This document shows, piece after piece, positions 25,623 to 33,028 of a stretch of DNA of 64,000 nt; positions within the stretch are counted from its first letter, which is position 1, and each line of letters opens with the position of its first letter. The DNA comes from Patescibacteria group bacterium (GTDB lineage Bacteria > Patescibacteriota > Gracilibacteria > UM-FILTER-43-11), in assembly GCA_018813295.1 (NCBI GenBank), contig JAHJBZ010000033.1, positions 22,909-86,908 of the forward strand. Direction: 5' to 3'. The translations under genes and the position numbers were made by a program. The notes under the pieces were generated by a model. That model searched no databases. It worked only from the letters and a program-made list of their open reading frames with translations, and was not told the DNA's origin.

Positions 25623-26393
25623 ATGGAAAGAAAAATAAATTCACACAAAGGCGATAATGGTAAAGTAATGGTGGTTGGGGGTAGCAAAATGTTCCACGGC
25701 GCTCCGATTCTTTGCTCTCTTGGAGCTGAATATAGTGGTGTGGACTTGGTTTTTCCGTTTATTCCACCCATCCAAGCAGAGGCGGCAAAAACATACTCGC
25801 TTAATTTCATTATTCAGACTTTTGAGGGAAATGTTTTGACGAATAAGGATGTAAAATCGATTTTAAATTTCAGCAGAAATGTTGATGTGGTTGTTGTGGG
25901 TCCAGGTTTGGGGACGGACCCAAAGACCAAAACCGCGGTAAAGAATTTATTGAGTCATTTAAATGTGCCGACAGTAGTTGATGCAAGTGCATTGCTTTAT
26001 ACGAATTCGCTTCCAAAATCCGTAACACTTACACCACATAGAGGTGAGTTTAGGGAGCTGACGGGTGATGATCCTACTCCTGACAATGTGCAAAAATGGG
26101 CAAAAAACCTAAATGCGACTATTGTTTGTAAAGGACCTGAGGATATTATTGCGGACAGAGACGAACTCGCGATTAATGATACCGGTAATGCCATGATGAC
26201 CGTTGGCGGAACAGGTGATGTGCTTAGCGGGCTTATTGGAGGACTGATTGCTCAAGGCATGACACCTTTTGATGCTGGACAATATGCAACTAAAATTTTA
26301 GGCAAAGCTGCAGAAAATCTGGCAGATATTCAAAGCAGTATCCGTGCGATTGACTTAGCGCGTAGTATCCCTGGTATGATGTTTAATAACTAG
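25623..26393 (+). CDS. nnrD: ADP/ATP-dependent NAD(P)H-hydrate dehydratase (YjeF C-domain)
   Basis: Repairs hydrated NAD(P)H. KGDNGKVMVVGGS begins the ribokinase-like fold, VVGPGLGTDP and TPHRGEFREL follow, and GTGDVLSGLIGGLIAQG carries the catalytic Asp and anion hole. 256 aa matches the C-terminal domain of YjeF alone; the epimerase half (NnrE) is absent here. It lies after murB with a word repeat between and could be an independent transcript. Confidence 0.93.
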   Translation: MERKINSHKGDNGKVMVVGGSKMFHGAPILCSLGAEYSGVDLVFPFIPPIQAEAAKTYSLNFIIQTFEGNVLTNKDVKSILNFSRNVDVVVVGPGLGTDPKTKTAVKNLLSHLNVPTVVDASALLYTNSLPKSVTLTPHRGEFRELTGDDPTPDNVQKWAKNLNATIVCKGPEDIIADRDELAINDTGNAMMTVGGTGDVLSGLIGGLIAQGMTPFDAGQYATKILGKAAENLADIQSSIRAIDLARSIPGMMFNN

Positions 26394-26525
26394 CTAGCGC
26401 TGTAGACCTACTTCGTGTGAACCTGCCTTTGGCGTGGACCTACTTCGTGTGGATTCCACAGGCGTTAGCCTAGGTCAACGCGAAGCTGGTCCACGGGTGT
26501 AGCCCAGGTCCACATGAAATAGTTA
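26394..26525. repeat. Repeat block GTGGACCTACTTCGTGTGG / CCACAGGCGTTAGCC
   Basis: Two near-copies of GTGGACCTACTTCGTGTGG on the left pair with CCACAGGCGTTAGCCTAGG and CCACGGGTGTAGCCCAGG on the right. The word CCACAGGCGTTAGCC recurs at 63169-63183. Confidence 0.7.
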
Positions 26526-26534
26526 AAATAAAAT

Positions 26535-26795
26535 ATGGAATTCCTCGCTTTCTTCTTAATCAATGTAATTCGAATAATAAAGTACGCGATTTTGGTGCGT
26601 ATTTTAATGTCCTGGATACAGACTAATTCTCATGGACAGTTTTATAGGACAATTTATGAAATAACCGAACCGGTGCTCAGAATATTCCGCAGTATTTTGC
26701 CGCGTACGGGAATGATTGATTTTTCACCAATTCTTGCCTTTTTTGCGCTGGACTTTTTGCAGATTGGGATAGTGAGTTTGTTTGCGGATCTTTGA
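26535..26795 (+). CDS. yggT: YggT-family integral membrane protein
   Basis: 86 aa with two hydrophobic helices separated by RILMSWIQTNSHGQFYRTIYEITEPVLRIFRSILP, the conserved YggT loop (TEPxLxxxRxxxP). The family is single- or double-domain, of uncertain role, linked to envelope or osmotic tolerance. This is the single-domain form. The last 27 codons or so are duplicated at 27395-27487 beyond an inserted gene, with only synonymous differences, so this locus was a target of insertion or recombination. Confidence 0.88.
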   Translation: MEFLAFFLINVIRIIKYAILVRILMSWIQTNSHGQFYRTIYEITEPVLRIFRSILPRTGMIDFSPILAFFALDFLQIGIVSLFADL

Positions 26796-26854
26796 GGTTG
26801 TGAGGTTGCTTATGGCAGGAAGATTCTTAAATGACTTTTAATTTTTAGAAATTT

Positions 26855-27328
26855 TTACCTTAAAGTTTGGCCAATTTTATTACGAGCCTCAAATTGTCTT
26901 CTGTTTTCTTCAACTTGTGAAAAAATCCCTTTCGCATATTCATTGCCTGCAACTGCATTTCTTACGTTTTGTTCAAATTCTTCGTCCCAATGTGAGTCTG
27001 GAGCGTTTGGAAAAACAGTGCTTCTGTCCTCTGTCTCAACAGTAATCGTACTCCCTCTAACAATAAGATCAAAATCTCCTGCTTCTATTGCAGGTAGTAT
27101 TTTATTTTGTATTTCTTCAATTTGATGGAAGTCTGCATCTGAATGCATTCTCATCATTTTTTCATCCTTTTTTTCATCACCTGAAGATACTGTCATGCCA
27201 GCACGTCTCTTTACAAGTTTAGCAAATTCTTCGACAATGACTTTTCCTAGTTGGATTTTTTCAGCTAATTCTTTTTGTTCATTATCTTCTGAAATTCCGG
27301 GAGCGTTCTTACCTTGAGGGCTATTCAT
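26855..27328 (-). CDS. ORFan inserted at the yggT locus
   Basis: 157 aa, acidic and hydrophilic, with no signal or membrane segment. I do not recognise it. Residues 85-110 (LIVRGSTITVETEDRSTVFP) look beta-rich between helical ends. It has its own strong promoter (27360-27388), which stops 6 nt before a duplicated piece of yggT begins. The gene plus promoter therefore sit as a cassette between two copies of the yggT 3' end. Transfer is likely; function is unknown. Confidence 0.65.
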   Translation of the reverse strand: MNSPQGKNAPGISEDNEQKELAEKIQLGKVIVEEFAKLVKRRAGMTVSSGDEKKDEKMMRMHSDADFHQIEEIQNKILPAIEAGDFDLIVRGSTITVETEDRSTVFPNAPDSHWDEEFEQNVRNAVAGNEYAKGIFSQVEENRRQFEARNKIGQTLR

Positions 27329-27359
27329 AATATAAAAAGTTAGAAAATATTACATTAAT

Positions 27360-27388
27360 AGTATATCAAATAATTATATTTATGTCAA
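27360..27388 (-). promoter_or_regulatory. Consensus promoter of the inserted ORFan
   Basis: On the minus strand, TTGACA, a 17-bp spacer and TATACT: the best promoter match in the window. About 25 nt separates the predicted start site from the ATG. Confidence 0.75.
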
Positions 27389-27394
27389 GTGTTT

Positions 27395-27487
27395 CGCACG
27401 GGAATGATTGATTTTTCGCCAATTCTTGCTTTTTTTGCATTGGATTTTTTGCAGATTGGAATAGTGAGCCTGTTCGACACGATATAA
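27395..27487 (+). pseudogene. Duplicated 3' fragment of yggT
   Basis: Encodes RTGMIDFSPILAFFALDFLQ and IGIVSLF, then DTI and a stop. The first 27 codons specify the same amino acids as the end of yggT (from 26701) while about ten codons differ only at synonymous positions. It lacks a start and the first two-thirds of the gene. Such silent divergence means the two ends evolved as functional alleles before coming together here. Confidence 0.85.
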
Positions 27488-27556
27488 CGAAACAACGAGG
27501 CAACGATATAACTATGTTATTTCGTCGTTTCGTCGTTTCGTTGTCTCGTCACTATG
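27478..27556. repeat. Word hairpin CGATATAACGAAACAACGAGG
   Basis: AACGAAACAACGAGGCAACG words on the left are complemented by CGTCGTTTCGTTGTCTCG on the right. Same vocabulary as 4366-4406 and 37578-37620. It overlaps the end of the yggT fragment. Confidence 0.65.
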
Positions 27557-27588
27557 CGAGTCGATATTCCCTTTTTTAAAATAAAAAC

Positions 27589-27617
27589 TTGACTTTTAAA
27601 GTGAACTTTTCTAAAAT
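27589..27617 (+). promoter_or_regulatory. Promoter of the infC-rpmI-rplT operon
   Basis: TTGACT, a 17-bp spacer and TAAAAT, about 20 nt before the ATT start of infC. Confidence 0.65.
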
Positions 27618-27637
27618 CAATGGGCTTTGATTTATAG

Positions 27638-28156
27638 ATTAACTTTTTCCATATAACTAAGCGCTTACGTACTAATCAGGGTATCCGAGTTCCTAAGGTT
27701 TTATTAGTTGATGGGGATTCAGCCGAGGAAGTCACAACCGAAGAGGCATTAAGCCGTGCCCGAGAAAAAGGTCTGGATTTAGTTGAGGTTTCACCATTAA
27801 GTTCACCACCGGTTTGTAAGATTATAGACTATGGTACGTATCTCTACAGCCAAAAGAAGAAAGAGCAAAAGCAAAAACGTGCAACAAAGCAAACTGAAAC
27901 AAAAACTATTCGCTTAAGCATTCGCACCGAAAGTCACGACTTGGATGTGAAAGCTAAAAAAGCTCGCAAATTCCTTGAAGATAGGAATACTGTGAAAGTT
28001 GTTGTTATCTTTAGGGGGCGTGAAATGGCTCATGGAGATCTGGCTGAATCAAAAATGAATGAATTCTTTAAGCTGCTAGAGGACATTGCCAACATTGAAC
28101 AACAGCCTAAAAGGCAAGGATATCAGATGACCATGATACTTAATCCGCTTAAATAA
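27638..28156 (+). CDS. infC: Translation initiation factor IF-3, AUU start
   Basis: 172 codons from an ATT at 27638; an in-frame TAG at 27635 closes the frame just upstream and there is no ATG until 27941, inside the C-domain. The N-domain has RLRTNQGIRVPKVLLVDGD and DLVEVSP, PPVCKIIDYG follows, and the C-domain ends ...EQQPKRQGYQMTMILNPLK. The AUU start is the conserved self-regulation device of infC: IF-3 rejects this codon on its own mRNA. Heads infC-rpmI-rplT. Its discrimination function matters for the prepilin frames with odd starts. Confidence 0.95.
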   Translation: MNFFHITKRLRTNQGIRVPKVLLVDGDSAEEVTTEEALSRAREKGLDLVEVSPLSSPPVCKIIDYGTYLYSQKKKEQKQKRATKQTETKTIRLSIRTESHDLDVKAKKARKFLEDRNTVKVVVIFRGREMAHGDLAESKMNEFFKLLEDIANIEQQPKRQGYQMTMILNPLK

Positions 28157-28240
28157 CATTTGACAATTGACAATTGACTCCCGCTAAGCGGGATCAAATG
28201 TCACATGTCAAATGTGAAAAATTTTATCTCGTAAAATTTT
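28157..28240 (+). repeat. Leader hairpin before rpmI, copy 1
   Basis: CATTTGACAATTGAC and GTCACATGTCAAATG arms enclose CCCGCTAAGCGGG; the distal part reads GTGAAAAATTTTATCTC. The same block is repeated before rplT at 28466-28551. Could be a regulatory leader or two repeat insertions. Confidence 0.7.
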
Positions 28241-28246
28241 TATAAA

Positions 28247-28456
28247 ATGCCCGGAAAAGCCAGACCAGGAAAAATTAGAACTTCAAGCAGTGCTAAAAAG
28301 CGCATTAGAAGAACAGGAAAAGATACTTTTGTTCATGAAAAAGCTGCTCATAATCACCTGTTGCAACAGAAATCCAAGAGGCAAAAACGCCTTGCTTCCA
28401 AAGTTTTGAAAGTAAATGCTTATAAAAAAACTTTGAAGAGATTATTACCTAACTAA
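28247..28456 (+). CDS. rpmI: 50S ribosomal protein L35
   Basis: 69 aa, basic. The pattern SSAKKRIRRTGKDTFVHEKAAHNHLLQQKSKRQKRLA matches the L35 core (KRxxxTGxGK... HxLxxKSxKxKRxL). Start ATG at 28247, preceded by AT-rich DNA without a Shine-Dalgarno motif. Middle gene of infC-rpmI-rplT. Confidence 0.95.
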   Translation: MPGKARPGKIRTSSSAKKRIRRTGKDTFVHEKAAHNHLLQQKSKRQKRLASKVLKVNAYKKTLKRLLPN

Positions 28457-28465
28457 TAAAATAAC

Positions 28466-28551
28466 TTTTGACCATTGACACTTGACTCCCGCTAAGCGGG
28501 ATCAAATGTCACGTGTCAAATGTGAAAAATTTTATCTCATAAAATTTTGAA
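28466..28551 (+). repeat. Leader hairpin before rplT, copy 2
   Basis: Second copy of the block at 28157-28240, with the same CCCGCTAAGCGGGATCAAAT core and GTGAAAAATTTTATCTC tail; a few bases differ. Confidence 0.7.
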
Positions 28552-28553
28552 AG

Positions 28554-29108
28554 ATGTCTAGAGTCAAGAGAGGAGTTACCACGCATCGTCGTCATAAAAA
28601 AATCTTGCAGATGGCCAAGGGGTTCCGCGGTAAACGTAAAAATGTTTTTAAATTAGCCAAAAACGCTGTTATGAAAGCTGGAACTAATGCTTATCGCGAT
28701 AGGCGTTTAAAGAAAAGAACTTTTCATCAATTGTGGGTTCTTCGTATTAATGCGGCATGTCGTGAACATGATATGAAGTATAGTCGATTTATTTACGCTT
28801 TGGAACTTGCTGGAATTCAAATTAATCGCAAAATGCTTGCTGAACTTGCGGTTAATAATCCAGATGTGTTTAAGGAAATTGTCGATGCCGCTAAAGCAGC
28901 TCTTCCACCGGAAGGCCAAGCTCCTGATTTGAATGAATTAAAAAAGAAATTTGGCAAAGCCACAAAACCTAAGCCAAAAATGCCGGAAGAAAGCCCTTAT
29001 GTGAAAAAGGTTGAGAATGGAGAAAATAAGGAAAAGGAAGAGAAAACTGAGAAAGCTGAGATAAAACCTACTCCTAAAAAGGCTGCTAAGAAAAAGGAAG
29101 AGAAATAA
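28554..29108 (+). CDS. rplT: 50S ribosomal protein L20 with Lys/Glu-rich tail
   Basis: The first 118 residues are a normal L20: [26 protein letters not shown] and [20 protein letters not shown]. The protein continues for about 66 residues ([13 protein letters not shown], then [10 protein letters not shown] and Lys/Glu repeats) not found in typical 115-120 aa L20. The tail is coded by repetitive AAG/GAA codons. L20 represses its operon by binding leader RNA in other bacteria; the duplicated leader hairpin before rpmI and rplT could be relevant. Confidence 0.94.
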   Translation: MSRVKRGVTTHRRHKKILQMAKGFRGKRKNVFKLAKNAVMKAGTNAYRDRRLKKRTFHQLWVLRINAACREHDMKYSRFIYALELAGIQINRKMLAELAVNNPDVFKEIVDAAKAALPPEGQAPDLNELKKKFGKATKPKPKMPEESPYVKKVENGENKEKEEKTEKAEIKPTPKKAAKKKEEK

Positions 29109-29188
29109 TTTTTCAATTTTCAGTTTTCATTTTTCATTGTTACTGACGACTGACTTCCTTTTAAGTGTAAAATGAAAAATTAAGGAGC

Positions 29189-30106
29189 TTACTCCGCCAA
29201 CCACCTCTCAACATCAATCGCTGCCGCACAACCCATTCCTGCAGCGGTTATTGCCTGACGGTAACGGTGGTCTACCACATCACCAGCGGCAAATACACCA
29301 GGAATTGATGTCATGGTGTTTTCTTTGTGTAAAATAAATCCAACTTTATCTAATTCAATTTGGTCTCTGAATAAATCAGTAGCAGGAATATGACCGATAG
29401 CCAAGAACATTCCGTCGACTGTTATTTCGGATGTTTCGTCTGTTTTGGTGTCTTTAAGGCGTAAACCTGTTACGTTATTTTCGCCAAGCACTTCGTCGAC
29501 AGCTTTATTTGTAAGAATTTCAATTTTTTCATTTGCTTTAACGCGTTCCTCCATAATTTTGGATGAACGGAATTCTTCGCGGCGATGGATGAGATAAACT
29601 TTTGTAGCGAATTTTGTCAGAAAGCCTGCTTCTTCCATTGCGCTATCTCCTCCTCCAAGTACTGCGACTACTTTATCTTTAAAAAAGAAACCATCACAAG
29701 TGGCACATGCGGAAACTCCTTTTGCCCATAAGCGGTCTTCGGAAGGTAGGCCTAGGCGGCGTGGTTTTGCACCAGTGGCAATTATTACCGCTTTGGACTG
29801 ATATTCCTCATCGCCTGTATAAACTTTAAATGGACGGCTGGAGAAATCGACTTTTGTAATGTCTTTTGAAATGTATTTAGTTCCAAATCTTTCGGCCTGG
29901 GCTTTCATTTCTGTCATTAGCTGTTGTCCATATATTCCTTTGCTGAATCCTGGGAAATTTTCAACTTCTGTTGTAATAGTAAGCTGCCCTCCTGGCTGCC
30001 AACCTTCAAAGACCAGTGTTTTTAATTCAGCACGGCTGGTGTAAACAGCTGCAGTGTGACCTGCAGGACCAGAACCGATAATAATTACGTCGTATATGTT
30101 GTCCAT
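29189..30106 (-). CDS. trxB: Thioredoxin reductase
   Basis: FAD/NADPH enzyme, 305 aa. GSGPAGHTAAVY binds FAD, ACATCDGFFF carries the redox Cys pair (CATC), GGGDSAMEEA binds NADPH, and GVFAAGDVVDHRYRQAITAAGMG is the C-terminal FAD motif. No thioredoxin gene is in the window. A TATAAT preceded by TGC at 30143-30138 is the likely extended -10 promoter. Confidence 0.96.
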   Translation of the reverse strand: MDNIYDVIIIGSGPAGHTAAVYTSRAELKTLVFEGWQPGGQLTITTEVENFPGFSKGIYGQQLMTEMKAQAERFGTKYISKDITKVDFSSRPFKVYTGDEEYQSKAVIIATGAKPRRLGLPSEDRLWAKGVSACATCDGFFFKDKVVAVLGGGDSAMEEAGFLTKFATKVYLIHRREEFRSSKIMEERVKANEKIEILTNKAVDEVLGENNVTGLRLKDTKTDETSEITVDGMFLAIGHIPATDLFRDQIELDKVGFILHKENTMTSIPGVFAAGDVVDHRYRQAITAAGMGCAAAIDVERWLAE

Positions 30107-30137
30107 TTTGTTTTCAATTTAAAAAATTACCTTAAAC

Positions 30138-30143
30138 ATTATA
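30138..30143 (-). promoter_or_regulatory. Extended -10 promoter of trxB
   Basis: TGCTATAAT on the minus strand, about 32 nt before the ATG at 30106. No clear -35. Confidence 0.5.
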
Positions 30144-30167
30144 GCAGAAATCTGTTAAATTTATGTT

Positions 30168-31247
30168 ATGAAGATTGCACTTGTTCACGAAATGCTTACA
30201 AAACTTGGCGGTGCTGAACGTGTTTTAAGAACGCTGAGTGATATGTATCCAAAAAGTCCTATTTATACGCTTCTTCATGATGCTGAAAAAACCGAAGATT
30301 GGTTTGGCGATAAAACAATTCATCCTTCTTATTTGCAGACTTATTATAGATGGCTTAAAAGTCCAAAATGGCTGCTTTCTAAAATGCCAAAGGCCATTGA
30401 GCAGTTTGATTTTAGTGATTATGACGTTGTTATTTCCAGTAGTTCTGCATTCGCGCATGGTATAAAAACGAATAAAAAGACCAAGCACATCTGCTATTGC
30501 CATTCGCCAATGAGGTATGCGTGGGATTATACGCATGAGTACACAAAAAATTATTCCGGTGTGATGAAATTTTTAATAGCTAATCTATTAAAACAGATCA
30601 GAATTTGGGATTTTAAAGCTGCCAGTAATCCGGATTTGATTGTCGCGAATTCAAAACACGTACAAAAGCGAATTGAGAAGTATTGGCGGAAGAAATCTAC
30701 CGTTATTTATCCTCCGGTTGAGGTTGGGAAGTTTAAGCCGACGGCTGACTGTGAAGATTACTTTTTAATTGTATCCGCTCTTACACCGTTTAAGAAAATT
30801 GATTTGGCAGTGCATGCTTTTAACAAGTTGAAGAGGAGGCTTGTAATTATTGGGGATGGGGCGCAACGAAAATCACTTGAATCAATTGCAAATGATAATA
30901 TTGAGTTTTTGGGCTATAAACCGGACTCGGTTGTACGTGAATATATGCAAAATTGCCGCGCATTTATCTTTCCGGGGGAGGAGGATTTTGGTATTACGCC
31001 TGCTGAGGCTATGGCAGCTGGTAAGCCGGTACTGGCTTATGGGATAGGTGGTGTTACAGAGAGTGTACAGGAGGGGGTTAGCGGTGAGTTTTTTCACAAA
31101 TTGACATCGGAGTCGCTTATCGAAGGTTTAACGAGATTGATGATGAATGAGAAGCGTTATGACTACAAAAAAATCAGGCAGATTGCTGAAAAGTTCGATG
31201 AAAGTGTTTTTGAGGAGAAGATTAAGAAGGTAGTGGAGAATAAATAA
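30168..31247 (+). CDS. GT4-family glycosyltransferase
   Basis: 359 aa. N-terminal Rossmann half with HEMLTKLGGAERVLRTL, C-terminal half with YFLIVSALTPFKKIDLAVHAF, LVIIGDG and the E-x7-E motif in EEDFGITPAEAMAAGKPVLA. The family uses nucleotide sugars to build polysaccharide or lipid-linked glycans; donor and acceptor are not predictable. It is transcribed divergently from trxB with a 61-bp intergenic region, and stands alone. Confidence 0.92.
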   Translation: MKIALVHEMLTKLGGAERVLRTLSDMYPKSPIYTLLHDAEKTEDWFGDKTIHPSYLQTYYRWLKSPKWLLSKMPKAIEQFDFSDYDVVISSSSAFAHGIKTNKKTKHICYCHSPMRYAWDYTHEYTKNYSGVMKFLIANLLKQIRIWDFKAASNPDLIVANSKHVQKRIEKYWRKKSTVIYPPVEVGKFKPTADCEDYFLIVSALTPFKKIDLAVHAFNKLKRRLVIIGDGAQRKSLESIANDNIEFLGYKPDSVVREYMQNCRAFIFPGEEDFGITPAEAMAAGKPVLAYGIGGVTESVQEGVSGEFFHKLTSESLIEGLTRLMMNEKRYDYKKIRQIAEKFDESVFEEKIKKVVENK

Positions 31248-31254
31248 ACAAAAA

Positions 31255-31290
31255 ATCCTTAAGAATTAAGCGTTAAGGAATAAGCTTAGA
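31255..31290. repeat. Word repeat CTTAAGAATTAAGCGTTAAGG
   Basis: Self-complementary TTAAGAATTAAGCGTTAAGG words between two convergent genes; same vocabulary as 845-897. Confidence 0.5.
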
Positions 31291-31306
31291 ACTTAAAACT
31301 TGCAGC

Positions 31307-31750
31307 TTATTTATTTTTCGTCTCTTTCTTTGCAGGCGCTTTTTTCTTTTCTGCTTTGGCTTTCTCTTTTGCGGCTTCTAATTCTGCTTTTTCGGCTTCT
31401 TTAGCTTCAGTATTTTCCCTGGCTTTGCGAGTGACTTTTTCTTCTACTGTTTCTTTTTTTGCTGCTTCTTTTCTCTTTTTGCTTTCGGCATGTTTTGCCT
31501 TAAGTTTCTCAGCAGCCTCCTGGCGAGCTCGGAATTTATCTACACGACCAGCTGTATCGATTAACATCTTCTCTCCGGTGTAAAATGGATGAGAAGCAGA
31601 TGATATTTCAATATTAATTACATAGTGATCAACACCATTAATTTTCTTGGTTTTTTCGGACTTAAGCGTTGAAACAGTCACAAATTCAGCACCACATGAG
31701 CTGTCTATAAATACGACTGGATTTAATTTTGGGTGAATCTCTTTTTTCAT
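31307..31750 (-). CDS. rpmE: 50S ribosomal protein L31 with Lys/Ala-rich tail
   Basis: Residues 1-75 match bL31: MKKEIHPKLNPVVFIDSSCGAEF and ASHPFYTGEKMLIDTAGRVDKF. Three of the four zinc Cys are missing (a single Cys remains), the C-minus type. A tail of about 70 residues of Lys, Ala and Glu follows, making 147 aa instead of about 70-90. L20 has a similar tail. The gene stands alone between convergent and co-directional neighbours. Confidence 0.9.
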   Translation of the reverse strand: MKKEIHPKLNPVVFIDSSCGAEFVTVSTLKSEKTKKINGVDHYVINIEISSASHPFYTGEKMLIDTAGRVDKFRARQEAAEKLKAKHAESKKRKEAAKKETVEEKVTRKARENTEAKEAEKAELEAAKEKAKAEKKKAPAKKETKNK

Positions 31751-31829
31751 AATAATTAATTTAGGTGGTAGGTGGTAGCTTTTTAGGATCTAAGAAGCTA
31801 CAACCCAAAAGAAGCTATGAGATTTTAAG

Positions 31830-32936
31830 TTATTTCTTTCGTTTAGGCAAGACTTTTTTCTTCTTTTTATCCGGAAAAAGGGATTTGCGGCCTAAAAGTA
31901 AAATGATTAATAATATGGTTACAGCTATTAGTGCAATGGTTTGCCATTTATAAATAACTTTTATGGTTATGATGCCTTCTCTGTATTCCCCTTTATTATC
32001 GGTTACTTTCAGGATTACGTTGTAATTTCCCGTATTTTCAAAAACATGATCTATAACAACACCTGTGTCTGTTTGGCCATCATCAAAATACCATTCATAC
32101 GTTACTATATCCCCATCAGGATCACGTGAATTTAAAGCATTAAAAGTTACTATGTCGCCTTTGCTGACGGTTGTGTTTTCGGTTTCGATTTCCGGAATAG
32201 GACCATGATTTTGATTATTTATATCGCTGCTATCCCCGATTCCATCACCATCGTTATCAAAGGATTCGGTAGGATCATTAGGGAAGGCATCTGTATTATC
32301 TCCAACGCCATCATCGTCACTGTCTACGCTCTCTCTTGTATTAAGCGGGAAGAGGTCTATGGTATCGGCTATGCCATCGTTATCGTCATCTGTATCTGCA
32401 TTATCTCCAATCCCGTCAGCATCTGTATCCATTGATTCTGAGGGGTCATATGGAAAAGCATCAAACTGATCTGCTGTGCCATCATTATCGTCATCGTTAT
32501 CAACGCTATCCCCAATACCATCTCCATCTGAATCTGTATCAACATAAATTGCTTTGGTGACTTTGTTGTTGGACGGGTCATCCCCTTCGGAATTCCATGG
32601 TACAACACGAACACTTATGTTGTGACTACCAACTGACTGTCCTGTCCAATCAACGAAAACATCATCCGTTTTATTGGCTAAAACTGAAATTGGCTGATCT
32701 GTTCCAATAAATTCCTGTTTACTTTCATCATAAAACTTCACAACTCCAAAAAGGTCCTGATCGGAATTATTGGTAACAGTTGCATAGACTCGCACTGTTC
32801 TTCCTACAAGAATATTGCTTTCTGCCCTCACGCCATCCGAATTTATGGAAAGGTCTTTATTAAAATCCTGGGCGTAAAGTGGTTTCGAGATCAGCAGACA
32901 GGCAAAGAGGGCAATAAGACGAATGAAATTTTTCAT
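31830..32936 (-). CDS. Surface protein: CARDB-like, TSP3 repeats, PKD, C-terminal anchor
   Basis: 368 aa. Signal peptide MKNFIRLIALFACLLISKPL, then a CARDB-like adhesion domain (residues about 25-130), four thrombospondin type 3 calcium-binding repeats (DSDGDGIGDS, DTDADGIGDN, DSDDDGVGDN, DNDGDGIGDS), a PKD domain (FNALNSRDPDGDIVTYEWYF and HVFENTGNYNVIL), a hydrophobic helix (TIALIAVTILLIILLL) and a basic tail (KKKKKVLPKRKK). This is a signal-anchored, calcium-stiffened stalk exposed to the outside. A role in adhesion is likely from the domains only. Confidence 0.9.
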   Translation of the reverse strand: MKNFIRLIALFACLLISKPLYAQDFNKDLSINSDGVRAESNILVGRTVRVYATVTNNSDQDLFGVVKFYDESKQEFIGTDQPISVLANKTDDVFVDWTGQSVGSHNISVRVVPWNSEGDDPSNNKVTKAIYVDTDSDGDGIGDSVDNDDDNDGTADQFDAFPYDPSESMDTDADGIGDNADTDDDNDGIADTIDLFPLNTRESVDSDDDGVGDNTDAFPNDPTESFDNDGDGIGDSSDINNQNHGPIPEIETENTTVSKGDIVTFNALNSRDPDGDIVTYEWYFDDGQTDTGVVIDHVFENTGNYNVILKVTDNKGEYREGIITIKVIYKWQTIALIAVTILLIILLLGRKSLFPDKKKKKVLPKRKK

Positions 32937-32939
32937 AAC

Positions 32940-33028
32940 ATTTTTTTAGGATTAAGTTTTAAACCTAAGTCATAAGTCCTAGGTCTTAAGTCATAAGTCA
33001 GCTTAAAACTTAGCTTAATCCTTATTTC
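32940..33028. repeat. Word hairpin CTAAGTCATAAGTCCTAGG
   Basis: AAGTCATAAGTCCTAGGTCTTAAGTC words flanked by AGGATTAAG and CTTAATCCTT complements, between gyrA and the TSP3/PKD gene. Confidence 0.55.

Noticed and set aside
27478..27556. Origin or iteron array
   Set aside because: The words are degenerate and occur in several unrelated gaps; no DnaA-box cluster or dnaA/repA gene is near.
28157..28551. CRISPR array from repeated CCCGCTAAGCGGG
   Set aside because: Only two copies, each in front of a ribosomal gene, separated by a complete coding sequence rather than a spacer.
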